A stretch of 64,000 nucleotides of DNA from CAYXGE01 sp964464435 (GTDB lineage Bacteria; Pseudomonadota; Gammaproteobacteria; Burkholderiales; Methylophilaceae). The stretch covers positions 22,971 to 86,970 of the forward strand of contig CAYXGE010000001.1 of assembly GCA_964464435.1 (NCBI GenBank). The letters run 5' to 3'. The notes under the pieces were generated by a model. The model saw only the letters and a program-made list of their open reading frames with translations, searched no databases and had not been told where the DNA came from. Below are positions 41,270 through 51,491 of this stretch, piece by piece; the first letter of the stretch is position 1; each line of letters starts with the position of its first letter. The translations under genes were made by a program, and so were the position numbers.

Positions 41270-41850
41270 TGCGAAACCAAACATCTCAGCTATTTTTAGG
41301 ATTTTCAGCCATTTTACTTATTTCACAACTCAGCGCATGCGCACCAGTAGTAATTGGCGGCGCTGCCGCAGGTGGTGCAATGGCAGCAGATCGTCGTACC
41401 TCAGGCATTTACATTGAAGACCAGAATATAGAACTAAAAGCATCCCAGCAAATAAGTCAGCAACTTGGCGATAAAGTGCATGTTAACGTCACCAGCTATA
41501 ATCGCAATGTATTACTCACTGGCGAAGCAATCGACGCTACAAGCAAAAGCAAAGTTGAAAGCATTACAAAAGAAATCACCAACGTAAAATCTGTTGTAAA
41601 TGAACTTGCTATTGCAGGAAATAGCGATCTTAGTGCAAGAAGTAGTGATACTTATATTACTTCTAAAGTAAAAACAAATATGCTAACTGAAAACCGTTTC
41701 CCACCCAATTATGTCAAAGTGGTGACTGAAAACGCTGTTGTGTATTTAATGGGGTTAGTTAAACATCAAGAAGCGGATGCTGCCGTTGAAATTGCAAGAA
41801 ATACAGGCGGTGTTGCAAAAGTGGTCAAAGTGTTTGAATACATCGACTAA
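41269..41850 (+). CDS. dolP: BON-domain outer-membrane lipoprotein, DolP/YraP-like
   Basis: 193 residues from the ATG that overlaps the diaA stop; the longer upstream frame is inside diaA. Lipobox LSAC with Cys24, a glycine-rich segment (GGAAAGGAMAADRRTSG), then two BON domains (about 48-118 and 120-190). In E. coli DolP supports outer-membrane integrity and anionic-lipid association. Last gene of the operon. Confidence 0.88.
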   Translation: MRNQTSQLFLGFSAILLISQLSACAPVVIGGAAAGGAMAADRRTSGIYIEDQNIELKASQQISQQLGDKVHVNVTSYNRNVLLTGEAIDATSKSKVESITKEITNVKSVVNELAIAGNSDLSARSSDTYITSKVKTNMLTENRFPPNYVKVVTENAVVYLMGLVKHQEADAAVEIARNTGGVAKVVKVFEYID

Positions 41851-41913
41851 TTCTAAGCCTAGATGCCACAAAGACTAAACTTTTTTAATACGCTGGCGTT
41901 ATAATATACGGGT

Positions 41914-41957
41914 ATGAAAGCAGGTGTTGATGTTGCCAAAAACAGCATTAACGCCTG
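41914..41957 (+). promoter_or_regulatory. Leader hairpin/short reading frame before the DUF3579 gene
   Basis: A TATAAT (41900-41905) is followed at once by a 12-bp stem: CAGGTGTTGATG (41921-41932) pairs with CATTAACGCCTG (41946-41957) including two G-U pairs. A 14-codon frame (ATG 41914 to TGA 41958) covers it exactly. It has no T-run and does not look like a terminator. Possible regulatory leader for the DUF3579 gene; not proved. Confidence 0.4.
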
Positions 41958-41984
41958 AACTCATAAAAACTTAACCAGTGGACA

Positions 41985-42284
41985 ATGAAAATGACAACAG
42001 AAAGAATTATTATTGAAGGCCTCACAAGGGCTGGCAAACCATTTAGACCCAGTGATTGGGTTGACCGTATGTGTAGCACCTACGCTACTTTTGGCGCAGA
42101 TAGAAAACTACGTTACTCACCATACCTAAAGCCAGAAGTCATTAATGGTGTGCGTTGTTTAGCTGTAGATTTAAAACTCAAAGAAGTTAACCCTGAGGGT
42201 TACACTCAGCTCATGCACTTTGCGGATGAAAACCAACTCAATATCTTAGACAACGCTGGAAATAGCATACCAGTTCCCGCTTAA
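41985..42284 (+). CDS. DUF3579 family protein
   Basis: 99 residues matching DUF3579 (TERIIIEGLTRAGKPFRPSDWVDRMCSTYATFGADRKLRYSPYLKP). A small soluble protein of unknown function found mostly in Betaproteobacteria. A structured leader lies upstream; the TlpA-like gene ends two bases away on the other strand. Confidence 0.82.
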   Translation: MKMTTERIIIEGLTRAGKPFRPSDWVDRMCSTYATFGADRKLRYSPYLKPEVINGVRCLAVDLKLKEVNPEGYTQLMHFADENQLNILDNAGNSIPVPA

Positions 42285-42286
42285 AT

Positions 42287-42787
42287 TTAAGGTGCTGAAG
42301 ATGCGATGATTTGCTCAATCATCGCTCTAGTGATTAGCCCTCGCTTAGTTTTAACAAGCTTGCCAGCTGGATTGTAAATAAAGGTCGTAGGCATCACCTC
42401 GGCCTTACCTAATTTTTTTGCTATGGATGCGTCACCCAGCACAATAGGGTAAGAGACCAACATATCATCAACAAAAGCCGCTACAGCTTTGGGTGATGTA
42501 TACTCAAATGCAACTCCTATTACCATGATATCTTTATTTTTACGGGCATCGTATAAATTAACTAAATCTGGCATTTCTTCGAGGCAAGGTGGGCACCAAG
42601 TTGCCCAGTAATTTATGATGAGCCACTTGCCGCGATAATCACCTAGGGTATGCTGTTTACCAGTCATGTCCTGCAAAACAAAGTTGGCAATATGTTGACT
42701 TTCATCTTCAGCATTGAGCGGATAACTAGATAAAAAACTCATCATCAAAATAACAAGCAAAAAAAACTTATTTAATCGTTGTTGCAT
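42287..42787 (-). CDS. TlpA-like exported thioredoxin-fold protein
   Basis: 166 residues from the ATG at 42787 (MQQRLNKFFLLVILMM, signal peptide to about residue 26). The active site is WCPPC (C65, C68) in NYWATWCPPCLEEMPDL, and the cis-proline loop follows in EVMPTTFIYN. Periplasmic reductase of the TlpA/ResA kind, which often keeps apocytochrome c or copper-site cysteines reduced; the c-type cytochromes in this window are possible clients. An upstream extension to 42847 lacks support. Confidence 0.88.
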   Translation of the reverse strand: MQQRLNKFFLLVILMMSFLSSYPLNAEDESQHIANFVLQDMTGKQHTLGDYRGKWLIINYWATWCPPCLEEMPDLVNLYDARKNKDIMVIGVAFEYTSPKAVAAFVDDMLVSYPIVLGDASIAKKLGKAEVMPTTFIYNPAGKLVKTKRGLITRAMIEQIIASSAP

Positions 42788-42965
42788 AAATTCCATCGCC
42801 CACCTCGTCAACCAGCATTGTGTAAGACATCTTTGAAATATTATCAATTTTCTGGCATTATCTGTGTGCTTATTGCTAAATTAGCACAAGCACTGGTTTG
42901 CAAGCTAGAATAAAGGCATAATGACTAATATAAAAATAGAGCAATAAAAATGGGATACTTGTCGA

Positions 42966-44573
42966 ATGGCATTAAAATTAAACGTTCCTGCACTTGAAGA
43001 AAAACCTTTAGTCCTTGCGCAAACACAAGCAACTAAAGTTGCTGAATTTGTTGCTAATTTGCCTGTAGGGCAACCGCTAGTAGCAGCCAGCACTTTATTG
43101 GATGAGCTAGAAATTCTTAACCGCCAAAAAGTGTCTACTGACTTACGTTACAAAATACTCGAAACATACCGTCCTTCAGCTATTAATCTTTGTGAATCAC
43201 TGGCTGCTGAGTACAGTAGTTCTGCGATTCCCCTAACTGAAGAAGGCAGAAAATCTGCAGAGTTAGCGCAAAAAATATGGCTAGAATTCAGTTACGGCTA
43301 TAAATTAGCCTTGCTTGATGAAAAGTCCCAACTGTTTAGTTTGTCTGGCAAGAAATATACTGCGCAATGCATATTTAGTGCTATAGATGCATTGAACAAA
43401 CTAATGATGGTGTACTACCACAGTTACTTTAATGTGCCCAATAATGTATGGAGTGACTTGCATCAGCTATACCTATATGCTGCTGAGCAAAATATTCATC
43501 AGTTAGAAATTGATAGCAACAATCCGCTTGTCAAAGCCAGTACGATTGATTTAGCCTATAAGCAAGTACTCCTAATGTCTTTGGCTGATCCGCGTCATTT
43601 AAATAACCATGATATTAATTTAGTATCTGACTATGTTGCTAGGCATGCCCATTTATCGCAAATTCAGGGGCTAGCCAACTTTGATAATCCCTCTGGTATT
43701 TTTCTTGTAAGCTTAAACAAAGATAAACCACCTATTCCTTACATCAAAAATGCAAGCCCAACAGATGCTCATAGCGATATTTTGTTCATTACCATTGATT
43801 TGGCACGTACCATACATCAACATATCTTAATGTTGCAAACCAAGGTGCCAACCAGTAAAGATGAGCTCCCTGAAAATGCCACTGACCCCCGTTATTTAGA
43901 TTTATTAGTCTATTTAATTAAACACTGGGCAGCTTCTCCAAAGCGTATTTTTGGTCGTAAAAATAAAAATAATTTTTCAGAGCTTGCCTCCGGCATTAAC
44001 GCTGCCCATTATTACATTAGCAATGAGCACACTTATCAACAGCCAGCCAATGTAGGACAGGTCACAGATATTAGCCAAATGGCGTATGCTCAACAAGAAA
44101 ATATGGCAACAAAAAAATCGCCTTCTTTATCTCGCTGGCAACTCATTAATATAAGTGCTGGCGGTTTAGCTTTGCGCTTATTACCTAACTCGCAAACTAC
44201 AGTACGTATTGGTGACTTAGCGTGTATTCGAAATACCAATGAGCCAAAATGGGCTATTGGCGTAATTCGTTGGGCTAACAATAGTGATCAACAAGTGCTA
44301 GATATAGGTGCAGAACTAGTTGCGCCAGAGGCTTTTCCTGTTGGCATTAAATCGCCCAATCGCTCACAATTTGAACAAGCGCTTATCTTGCCAGCCATTA
44401 ACGCACTAAAACAATCTAGCTCTTTGGTTGCAAGCTATGGCACCTATAGCCCTGCGCGAGTGCTTGAATTAGATGAAAATGGCACCATATCTAGAGTGTT
44501 GGTGACTAAACTAATTGAACGTACCGCAAATTTTGAGCGTTTTCAGTTTAGTCGCATGGAAGATAGCATCTAA
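42966..44573 (+). CDS. Betaproteobacterial protein with PilZ-like C-terminal region
   Basis: 535 residues, no signal peptide. The first 380 residues are helical and of unknown fold (for example SLAAEYSSSAIPLTEEGRKSAELAQKIW). The C-terminal part (about 395-460) has SRWQLINISAGGLALRL followed by IGDLACIR and WAIGVIRWA, the order seen in PilZ domains, which bind cyclic di-GMP, but the RxxxR motif that precedes such domains is not clearly present. Function unknown; a c-di-GMP effector role is a guess. Confidence 0.6.
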   Translation: MALKLNVPALEEKPLVLAQTQATKVAEFVANLPVGQPLVAASTLLDELEILNRQKVSTDLRYKILETYRPSAINLCESLAAEYSSSAIPLTEEGRKSAELAQKIWLEFSYGYKLALLDEKSQLFSLSGKKYTAQCIFSAIDALNKLMMVYYHSYFNVPNNVWSDLHQLYLYAAEQNIHQLEIDSNNPLVKASTIDLAYKQVLLMSLADPRHLNNHDINLVSDYVARHAHLSQIQGLANFDNPSGIFLVSLNKDKPPIPYIKNASPTDAHSDILFITIDLARTIHQHILMLQTKVPTSKDELPENATDPRYLDLLVYLIKHWAASPKRIFGRKNKNNFSELASGINAAHYYISNEHTYQQPANVGQVTDISQMAYAQQENMATKKSPSLSRWQLINISAGGLALRLLPNSQTTVRIGDLACIRNTNEPKWAIGVIRWANNSDQQVLDIGAELVAPEAFPVGIKSPNRSQFEQALILPAINALKQSSSLVASYGTYSPARVLELDENGTISRVLVTKLIERTANFERFQFSRMEDSI

Positions 44574-44754
44574 GTTAAGATTAAAGCTATTCTTTTAAAG
44601 AAGATTAGAATTAATCCGTTAAGTATTTTCATGAATTGATTAAAATGTATTGATTATCAACAAAACAGTACTTCACTAATTTAAAAATTTTAGCTACGAT
44701 AGCATAATCACTAAATTCAACACACATTCAGTTATTTCACACAGAGGTTTTTCA

Positions 44755-45081
44755 ATGAGCGAACATATTACGCACGTTAATGACGATGCTTTTGAACAAG
44801 AAGTACTACAGTCAACAGTTCCAGTGCTGGTAGACTATTGGGCCGAATGGTGCGGCCCTTGCAAGATGATTGCACCAATTTTGGATGAAGTGGCAAAAGA
44901 ATACGCTGGCCGCCTAAAAGTAGCTAAGCTTAATATTGATGAAAACCAAAACACCCCACCTAAATATGGCATTCGTGGCATTCCTACTTTGATGTTATTT
45001 AAAAATGGCAATGTTGAAGCCACCAAAGTCGGTGCTTTATCTAAATCTCAATTAACAGCATTTATTGACAGCAATATTTAA
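44755..45081 (+). CDS. trxA: Thioredoxin 1
   Basis: 108 residues with [17 protein letters not shown] (C33, C36) and the cis-Pro loop [13 protein letters not shown]. Main cytoplasmic disulfide reductase. It precedes rho, the same order as in E. coli and many Gammaproteobacteria. Confidence 0.98.
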   Translation: MSEHITHVNDDAFEQEVLQSTVPVLVDYWAEWCGPCKMIAPILDEVAKEYAGRLKVAKLNIDENQNTPPKYGIRGIPTLMLFKNGNVEATKVGALSKSQLTAFIDSNI

Positions 45082-45191
45082 TACGGTTAACCTGTGCTTA
45101 ATTTACTAAACTTTATTATCAATACGTAAGTTAAGCACAATATCTAGCAACATTCCCTTTGTAGTTCCGTTTTCTCAGTGAGCCTCACTCT

Positions 45192-46451
45192 ATGCATTTA
45201 TCTGACCTTAAACACCTTCCTGTAACCGAATTGGTTGACATGGCAATTTCTAATGAAATAGAAAATGCCAGCCGCATGAGAAAGCAAGATTTAATTTTTG
45301 CTTTACTTAAAAATAAAGCAAAAAAAGGGGATAGTATTTTTGGTGATGGCACACTTGAGGTCTTGCAAGATGGATTTGGATTTTTAAGGTCACCCGATAC
45401 TTCATATTTGGCAGGTCCAGATGACATTTATGTATCCCCCTCGCAAATTAGACGTTTTAATTTACACACTGGTGACACCATCAATGGTGAAATTCGCACT
45501 CCAAAAGAAGGCGAACGTTATTTTGCTTTAGTCAAAGTGGATAGTGTCAATGGTGAAGCCCCTGAAAACACCAAGCATAAAATTTTATTTGAAAATTTAA
45601 CCCCGCTTTTTCCTACCGTACCATTAACACTTGAACGTGATATTAGAGGTGAAGAAAATATTACTGGCCGCGTCATTGATATGATTGCGCCCATTGGTAA
45701 AGGTCAGCGTGGGCTGCTCGTCGCCAGTCCAAAAAGTGGTAAAACGGTGATGATGCAACACATCGCTCACGCAATCACTTCAAACCACCCAGATGTGATA
45801 TTGATTGTATTATTAATTGATGAGCGTCCTGAAGAAGTGACGGAAATGACGCGCTCAGTCAAAGGCGAAGTAGTTGCTTCAACTTTCGATGAGCCAGCAA
45901 CGCGTCACGTACAAGTGGCTGAAATGGTGCTAGAAAAAGCTAAGCGCCTAGTTGAGCATAAAAAGGATGTGGTCATTTTACTAGACTCCATTACACGTTT
46001 AGCGCGTGCCTACAATACGGTGGTACCAGCGTCTGGCAAGGTGCTCACTGGTGGTGTAGATGCAAACGCGCTACAACGCCCAAAACGCTTTTTTGGTGCC
46101 GCGCGTAATATTGAAGAAGGCGGTTCATTAACCATTATCGCTACTGCTTTAGTTGAAACTGGTAGCCGAATGGATGATGTGATTTATGAAGAGTTTAAAG
46201 GCACGGGCAATATGGAAATTCATCTTGACCGTCGTATGGCAGAAAAACGTATTTATCCAGCCATTAACGTTAATAAATCAGGCACTCGCCGTGAAGAGTT
46301 ATTGATTGAGCGCGATATTCTGCAAAAGATTTGGGTGCTCAGAAAACTGCTTCACCCAATGGATGACCTTGAAGCCATGGAGTTTTTGCTAGATAAAATT
46401 AAAGCCACCAAAAATAACAATGACTTCTTCGACAGCATGCGCAGAGGCTAA
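45192..46451 (+). CDS. rho: Transcription termination factor Rho
   Basis: 419 residues, the E. coli length. The RNA-binding cold-shock-like domain ([28 protein letters not shown]) is at about 60-90 and the Walker [10 protein letters not shown] at 177-185; the Q- and R-loops ([23 protein letters not shown]) are intact. Hexameric RNA helicase. 111 bases separate it from trxA. Confidence 0.98.
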   Translation: MHLSDLKHLPVTELVDMAISNEIENASRMRKQDLIFALLKNKAKKGDSIFGDGTLEVLQDGFGFLRSPDTSYLAGPDDIYVSPSQIRRFNLHTGDTINGEIRTPKEGERYFALVKVDSVNGEAPENTKHKILFENLTPLFPTVPLTLERDIRGEENITGRVIDMIAPIGKGQRGLLVASPKSGKTVMMQHIAHAITSNHPDVILIVLLIDERPEEVTEMTRSVKGEVVASTFDEPATRHVQVAEMVLEKAKRLVEHKKDVVILLDSITRLARAYNTVVPASGKVLTGGVDANALQRPKRFFGAARNIEEGGSLTIIATALVETGSRMDDVIYEEFKGTGNMEIHLDRRMAEKRIYPAINVNKSGTRREELLIERDILQKIWVLRKLLHPMDDLEAMEFLLDKIKATKNNNDFFDSMRRG

Positions 46452-46552
46452 GCCAGAAACATTAAAAAAATTAGCAAAAGGGTGTTGCTTAATTCCCTAT
46501 TTTCATTGATAATTGCGCGTTTTCTCGAACGAATTATTGAAAGAGACCCAGC

Positions 46553-46753
46553 ATGAAAGCTGATATTCATCCAAATTACCCTGAAGTTGACGTAACTTGC
46601 AGTTGCGGCAATAAGTTTAAAACACGCTCAACCATTGGCAAAAGCCTCAACGTTGAAGTATGTTCTTTATGCCATCCTTTTTATACAGGTAAGCAAAAGA
46701 TTCTTGATACTGCAGGTCGCGTTGAAAAGTTCCGCCAAAAATACGGCATGTAA
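46553..46753 (+). CDS. rpmE: 50S ribosomal protein L31, zinc-binding form
   Basis: 66 residues with C16, C18, C37 and C40 (VTCSCGN...[15 protein letters not shown]), the zinc (C+) type, which is used when zinc is sufficient. Sits 101 bases after rho and before a strong terminator. Confidence 0.97.
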   Translation: MKADIHPNYPEVDVTCSCGNKFKTRSTIGKSLNVEVCSLCHPFYTGKQKILDTAGRVEKFRQKYGM

Positions 46754-46768
46754 TCAAACGCAAGTTTC

Positions 46769-46796
46769 AAAAAGGCAGCTCAGGCTGCCTTTTTTA
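46769..46796 (+). terminator. Terminator after rpmE
   Basis: AAAAAGGCAGC ... GCTGCCTTTTTT, stem with 6-base T-run; nearly the same sequence as the hppA terminator. Confidence 0.9.
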
Positions 46797-46882
46797 TTGC
46801 TAAATCATCACCATGCATAGCTTCGGCTGGTAGAATTGATATTTAAAGTTTGTTAATCATTTTTTGAAAGTCTGCTTGATTC

Positions 46883-48544
46883 ATGGCATTTGAAATTGAA
46901 CATGATTGGCAAGGTGACTTAGCCACTCCACGTGCTCACATTGGTGTGCGTGTCAAAACCCATCTACTCATTTTGCTGAGCGTTATTTGGGTATGCCTAG
47001 GCTTAATTGGGCATGAGCCTTGGAAACCCTATGAATCGCAAAGTATTAGCATTATCAAAAACATGCTAGAAGGTCAAAGCTACAGCACACCTCTGGCTGT
47101 TGGTCAAAGCGAGATTGAATATCCTCCGCTATATTATCTGGTTGCCGCTGGCTTTATTAAAGCCTTTTCACCTTTATTATCTATGCACGATGCAGCGCGC
47201 CTTTCCAATATTATATGGATGGGGATTACTATTATGTTAGTTGGCATGATGGGGCGCGAACTATGGGGTTATGGTTCTGGACGACAAACCGCTTTGGTAC
47301 TCATAGGTTCGCTTGGTTTAGTAGTAACTGCTCACCAAATCACGCCTCATGTCGCAGGGCTTACTGGCTTAACGATAGCGCTTTATGCACTAACGCTTGC
47401 TTATAGACGGCCTTTTAGAGCGGCGCTTCTGTTGTCTTTAAGTTTAATTACTTGTTTTTTATCTACTGGTCTTGTGCATGTTGCCATCATTCTAATTTCA
47501 GTATTAATGCTAGCAATATTGTTTAGACATTGGCAAACGCAGCGCTATGCTATTGTATGCGGCATTGCGTTGCTCTGTGCATTACCTATAGTAGCCATTT
47601 GGCCATTCATTGTGCATGCTAATACGCCACATTTACTCAACGCATGGTGGCTACAACAATTTGCAGTCTTTAATACATTTAATCATACCTACTTTTTAAA
47701 AACACTCGCATGGTACGCGTTACCTGGCCTGCCAATCGCCATATGGGGGCTATGGCGATATAAAGAATACGTACTCAGCACTGCAAAATATCAGATCTTA
47801 ACTACTTTCTTTGTCGTCAGCTTTTTAATTTTAGGCTTAGATAGTAAACCTAGAGAAATTGATGCACTACCTATGCTATTGCCAATTACGGTGATGGCAG
47901 GCGGTAGTATAGAAACCCTCAAACGAGGAGCTGCTGGGCTGTTAAATTGGTTTGGTTTAATGTTGTTTGGTAGTATTAGCTTTGTAATTTGGTTAGCTTG
48001 GGTTGCCATGACGACTGGCTGGCCTGCAAAACTTAACGAGCGCATGCAAATTTTATCAGGGAGTCACGATTTTTCTGTGCATTGGTTTGCCATGATGATT
48101 GCAAGCGTTGCGACCGTCATTTGGTTATTGGTAATTAATAATTACAAACACTCAAACCGCGCCGCAATTACGGATTGGGCGGTAGGCATGACCACCGCAT
48201 GGACTTTATTGATGACCTTATGGCTACCTTGGATAGACTCTGCAAGAAGTTATAAAGAAGTGATGCGAGAGATGCAACAACACCTACCAACACAATATGC
48301 GTGCTTAAGTAGTAGGGGTTTGGGTGAAAGCCAAATGGCCTTACTTCACTATTACACCAATATTAAAGCGATTCCCGTAGACAATGCGCAACGAATTGAT
48401 TGTGATATATTTCTGATTCAAGGTGAACGTGGCAAAGACAAAAGTAATAAAGTTGGCGCTGGCTCTGATTGGAAATTATTATGGGAAGGCAAACGCGCTG
48501 CCTACACAAGAGAAAACTTTAGATTGTATCAATACAAACAATGA
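46883..48544 (+). CDS. Multi-pass membrane glycosyltransferase, ArnT/PMT (GT39/GT83)-like
   Basis: 553 residues with about 11 membrane helices and a C-terminal soluble tail (from about 455). The first loop has HEPWKPYESQSISIIKNML and SEIEYPPLYYLVAAG, the acidic and E-x-P-P-L-Y motifs of lipid-linked sugar transferases. It probably moves a sugar from a polyprenyl carrier; the acceptor is unknown. Its stop overlaps the moaA start (ATGA), an odd pairing with a molybdenum cofactor gene. Confidence 0.75.
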   Translation: MAFEIEHDWQGDLATPRAHIGVRVKTHLLILLSVIWVCLGLIGHEPWKPYESQSISIIKNMLEGQSYSTPLAVGQSEIEYPPLYYLVAAGFIKAFSPLLSMHDAARLSNIIWMGITIMLVGMMGRELWGYGSGRQTALVLIGSLGLVVTAHQITPHVAGLTGLTIALYALTLAYRRPFRAALLLSLSLITCFLSTGLVHVAIILISVLMLAILFRHWQTQRYAIVCGIALLCALPIVAIWPFIVHANTPHLLNAWWLQQFAVFNTFNHTYFLKTLAWYALPGLPIAIWGLWRYKEYVLSTAKYQILTTFFVVSFLILGLDSKPREIDALPMLLPITVMAGGSIETLKRGAAGLLNWFGLMLFGSISFVIWLAWVAMTTGWPAKLNERMQILSGSHDFSVHWFAMMIASVATVIWLLVINNYKHSNRAAITDWAVGMTTAWTLLMTLWLPWIDSARSYKEVMREMQQHLPTQYACLSSRGLGESQMALLHYYTNIKAIPVDNAQRIDCDIFLIQGERGKDKSNKVGAGSDWKLLWEGKRAAYTRENFRLYQYKQ

Positions 48545-49530
48545 CCTCCTTAATTGATCAGTTTGGCCGTACTGTCGATTATATTCGCCTCTCTATCACA
48601 GACCGTTGCGATTTTAGATGTCAATATTGCATGGCTGAAGACATGACCTTTCTACCGCGAAATGAGGTATTGTCTCTAGAAGAATGTGCGCGGCTGGTCA
48701 ATATTTTTGTTGGTCTTGGCGTGAGCAAAGTGCGGATTACAGGGGGCGAACCCTTGGTACGCAAAAATGCGCTTTGGCTGTTTGAAACCATTGGTCAGCT
48801 AAAAGGGCTAAAAGAGTTAGTGCTTACTACCAACGGTAGCCAATTGCAAAAGCAAGCCGCACAACTCAAAGCAGCAGGAGTTAAACGCATCAATATTTCA
48901 GTAGATAGCTTAAATGCTGAGCGCTTTAAAAGCATTACCCGCACAGGCGATTTAAACAAAGTATTGGCAGGTATTGAAAGTGCAATTGAGGTTGGCTTTA
49001 CTGGCATTAAACTCAATACCGTTTTAATGCGCGGCATCAATGATGATGAAACCGAGCAGCTAGTACAATTTGCTATCGACAAAAACATTGATATTAGCTT
49101 TATTGAAGAAATGCCCTTAGGCGAAGTTAACCACAGCCGCGACAGTAGCTTTGTGAGTAATATTGAAACCCTCAATCGTTTACAAAGTAAGTATTTACTC
49201 ACCCCCAGCACCCAAACCACAGGAGGCCCTGCTAAATATTGGCAGGTTGCAGACACCAAGACAAAAGTTGGTTTTATTTCACCCCATAGCCATAATTTTT
49301 GTGAAAGCTGTAACCGCGTGCGTATTACCTGCAAAGGGGAGTTATTTTTATGCCTTGGTCAAGAAGATAAAATTGAGCTGATGCCTCTACTGCGTGCGCA
49401 CCCCAATGATGATGCACCTCTAATTGAAGCCATACTAAATAGCATGCGCATTAAACCTAAAGGCCACGACTTTGACCTCAAACGTGCTGCGCCGGCTGTA
49501 GTTAGGTTTATGTCGCATACGGGTGGGTAA
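48541..49530 (+). CDS. moaA: GTP 3',8-cyclase MoaA
   Basis: First step of molybdenum cofactor synthesis. 329 residues. The N-terminal radical-SAM cluster ligands are C23, C27 and C30 (DRCDFRCQYC), and the C-terminal cluster has C254, C257 and C271. The C-terminus ends in the catalytic GG. Overlaps the membrane gene by four bases and is followed directly by mobA. Confidence 0.96.
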   Translation: MTSLIDQFGRTVDYIRLSITDRCDFRCQYCMAEDMTFLPRNEVLSLEECARLVNIFVGLGVSKVRITGGEPLVRKNALWLFETIGQLKGLKELVLTTNGSQLQKQAAQLKAAGVKRINISVDSLNAERFKSITRTGDLNKVLAGIESAIEVGFTGIKLNTVLMRGINDDETEQLVQFAIDKNIDISFIEEMPLGEVNHSRDSSFVSNIETLNRLQSKYLLTPSTQTTGGPAKYWQVADTKTKVGFISPHSHNFCESCNRVRITCKGELFLCLGQEDKIELMPLLRAHPNDDAPLIEAILNSMRIKPKGHDFDLKRAAPAVVRFMSHTGG

Positions 49531-50109
49531 ATGCAAATTACAGCAACTATCCTTTCAGGCGGCCGCGCCACCCGCATGGGCGGGGTAGACAAAGGCTTAG
49601 TATTACTTAAAGACAAACCGCTGATTGCGCATGTCATCACGCGCTTAGCGCCACAAGTTGATGAACTCCTTATCAACGCAAATCGTGAAATTGAAACTTA
49701 TGAGCGCATGGGTTATAGCGTTTTAAAAGATGAAATCCATGATTTTCCGGGCCCACTCGCAGGGTTTTTATTAGGCTTAAAGCATGCCAAACACGATTAT
49801 GTTTTAACCGTGCCGTGCGACTCGCCTTTATTGCCCCTTGATTTAGTGCATAGACTCTATGCGGGCATGACCCAAGCCCACGCTGATATTGCTGTTGCGA
49901 GTAGCTGTGGCAACACACACCCTGTATTTTGTTTAATGAAAAGAAACTTACTGCCCAGCCTGCAAGCTTTTATTGATGCGGGTGAGCGCAAAGTAAGTAA
50001 ATGGCAAAAAAGCCAAGCATATGTTGAGGTAGACTTTAGCGATTGCGATGAAGCTTTTACTAATCTCAATACCTTAGACGAGCTAACAACACTAGAGTTA
50101 AATTTATGA
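49531..50109 (+). CDS. mobA: Molybdenum cofactor guanylyltransferase
   Basis: 192 residues. The nucleotide-binding LSGGRATRMGGVDKGL (about 8-23) and VPCDSPLLPLDL define the family, which attaches GMP to molybdopterin. It starts one base after moaA and overlaps moeA by four bases (ATGA). Confidence 0.95.
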   Translation: MQITATILSGGRATRMGGVDKGLVLLKDKPLIAHVITRLAPQVDELLINANREIETYERMGYSVLKDEIHDFPGPLAGFLLGLKHAKHDYVLTVPCDSPLLPLDLVHRLYAGMTQAHADIAVASSCGNTHPVFCLMKRNLLPSLQAFIDAGERKVSKWQKSQAYVEVDFSDCDEAFTNLNTLDELTTLELNL

Positions 50110-51371
50110 CAAAACCAACGCTAGACCAAATCGCCAATAACCCAAGTTGCATGGAAGATTATGACCCCAACGCCATGTCTGTGAATCAGGCACGGCTATT
50201 TATTCAGCAATTTTTAAATCCGCTCACTGAAACAGAAGCCCTACCTTTGCAACAAGCACTAGGTAGAGTATTAGCCACAGCCATTATCTCACCCTGTAAT
50301 GTGCCTAACCATGACAATAGCGCCATGGATGGTATTGCCTTTAAATATGCGGATGCCAATCAAGCTTTAAAACTGGTGGGCACTGCCTTTGCAGGTAACC
50401 CTTTTACTGGCGAAATTAATCAGGGCGAATGTATCAAAATCATGACTGGGGCCATGTTGCCACAAGGTGCCGATACCATAGAAATGCAAGAGCGTATTGA
50501 TTGGACAGGCGATATTGCACACTTACAACAGTTGCCCAAACTGGGGCAACATATCCGCCGTGCAGGCGAGGATTTAGCGCTTAATCAAACCGTGCTTGAA
50601 CAAGGCACAGTACTTAAACCTGCAGATATTGGCTTAATTGCTTCATTAGGGATTGCCGAGGTAAAAGTGTTTAGGCGCATACGCGTTGCTTTTTTTAGCA
50701 CGGGAGATGAACTGGTACCAATCGGCACACCGCTTAAAGCTGGGCAAATTTATGACAGCAATCGCTACACCTTATTTGGCATGCTATCCCGCATTGGTGC
50801 TACGATTAGCGACCTAGGTAATGTTGCTGATGACCCAAGCTTATTAGAACAAACGCTCATTCAAGCGGCACAGCAACATGATGTGGTGATTACCAGCGGC
50901 GGCGTTTCTGTGGGCGAAGCTGACTACATGAAAGCTTTGCTTGCAAAGCATGGGCAAGTATTGTTTTGGAAAATTAATATGAAACCAGGACGACCACTAG
51001 CCTATGGCAAGCTACATCAAGCACATTATTTTGGTTTACCAGGCAATCCTGTTTCTGCCATGGTGACCTTTTACCAATTTGTGCAACCTGCGCTACTCGC
51101 CTTATCTGGTGCGGTAATTAAGCCAAGCCCTTTATTAAAAGCACAATGCGTTGCTCCTATTAAAAAAGCCGCTGGACGCACTGAGTTTCAACGGGGCGTT
51201 TTATTTCAAAATGAGGCCGGGCAATGGCAGGTAAAGCCCACAGGGGCGCAAGGCTCTGGCATCTTAAGTTCGATGTCCATGGCTAACTGTTTTATCGTCC
51301 TAGATGAAGCGATAGGCAACTTAGAGGCAGGCGCGGAAGTCAACGTCCAAGTGCTTGAGGGCGTTATATAA
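50106..51371 (+). CDS. moeA: Molybdopterin molybdenumtransferase
   Basis: 421 residues. Inserts molybdate into molybdopterin-AMP. Visible motifs: PNHDNSAMDGIAFKYADA (about 65), GEINQGECIKIMTGAMLPQGADTIEMQE, SGGVSVGEADYMKALL, KPGRPLAYGKL and GLPGNPVSAMVTF. Last of the moaA-mobA-moeA run; the 3' gap holds the CRP-like dyad of the next gene. Confidence 0.95.
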   Translation: MTKPTLDQIANNPSCMEDYDPNAMSVNQARLFIQQFLNPLTETEALPLQQALGRVLATAIISPCNVPNHDNSAMDGIAFKYADANQALKLVGTAFAGNPFTGEINQGECIKIMTGAMLPQGADTIEMQERIDWTGDIAHLQQLPKLGQHIRRAGEDLALNQTVLEQGTVLKPADIGLIASLGIAEVKVFRRIRVAFFSTGDELVPIGTPLKAGQIYDSNRYTLFGMLSRIGATISDLGNVADDPSLLEQTLIQAAQQHDVVITSGGVSVGEADYMKALLAKHGQVLFWKINMKPGRPLAYGKLHQAHYFGLPGNPVSAMVTFYQFVQPALLALSGAVIKPSPLLKAQCVAPIKKAAGRTEFQRGVLFQNEAGQWQVKPTGAQGSGILSSMSMANCFIVLDEAIGNLEAGAEVNVQVLEGVI

Positions 51372-51386
51372 ATGCCATGCGATTGA

Positions 51387-51406
51387 TATGTGACAACGGT
51401 CACATA
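51387..51406 (+). promoter_or_regulatory. CRP/FNR-type operator upstream of the SoxYZ-like gene
   Basis: TATGTGAC-AACG-GTCACATA, a perfect inverted repeat of 8-base arms around 4 bases, matching the CRP consensus TGTGA-N6-TCACA exactly. Centre at 51396.5; a TAAAAT (-10-like, 51425-51430) puts the start near 51437, so the site is at about -40.5, the class II activator position. Confidence 0.65.
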
Positions 51407-51491
51407 CAACATGATTTAGACAGTTAAAATAGCATTAAATTAAAAGTGCGTTATCACAATGGATAAAGTTAGAATTGGTGGAGACAACAAA

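Noticed and set aside
44647..44658. FNR-like TTGATTATCAA upstream of trxA
   Set aside because: The FNR consensus needs TTGAT-N4-ATCAA; the spacing here is too short and AT-rich DNA produces such dyads often.
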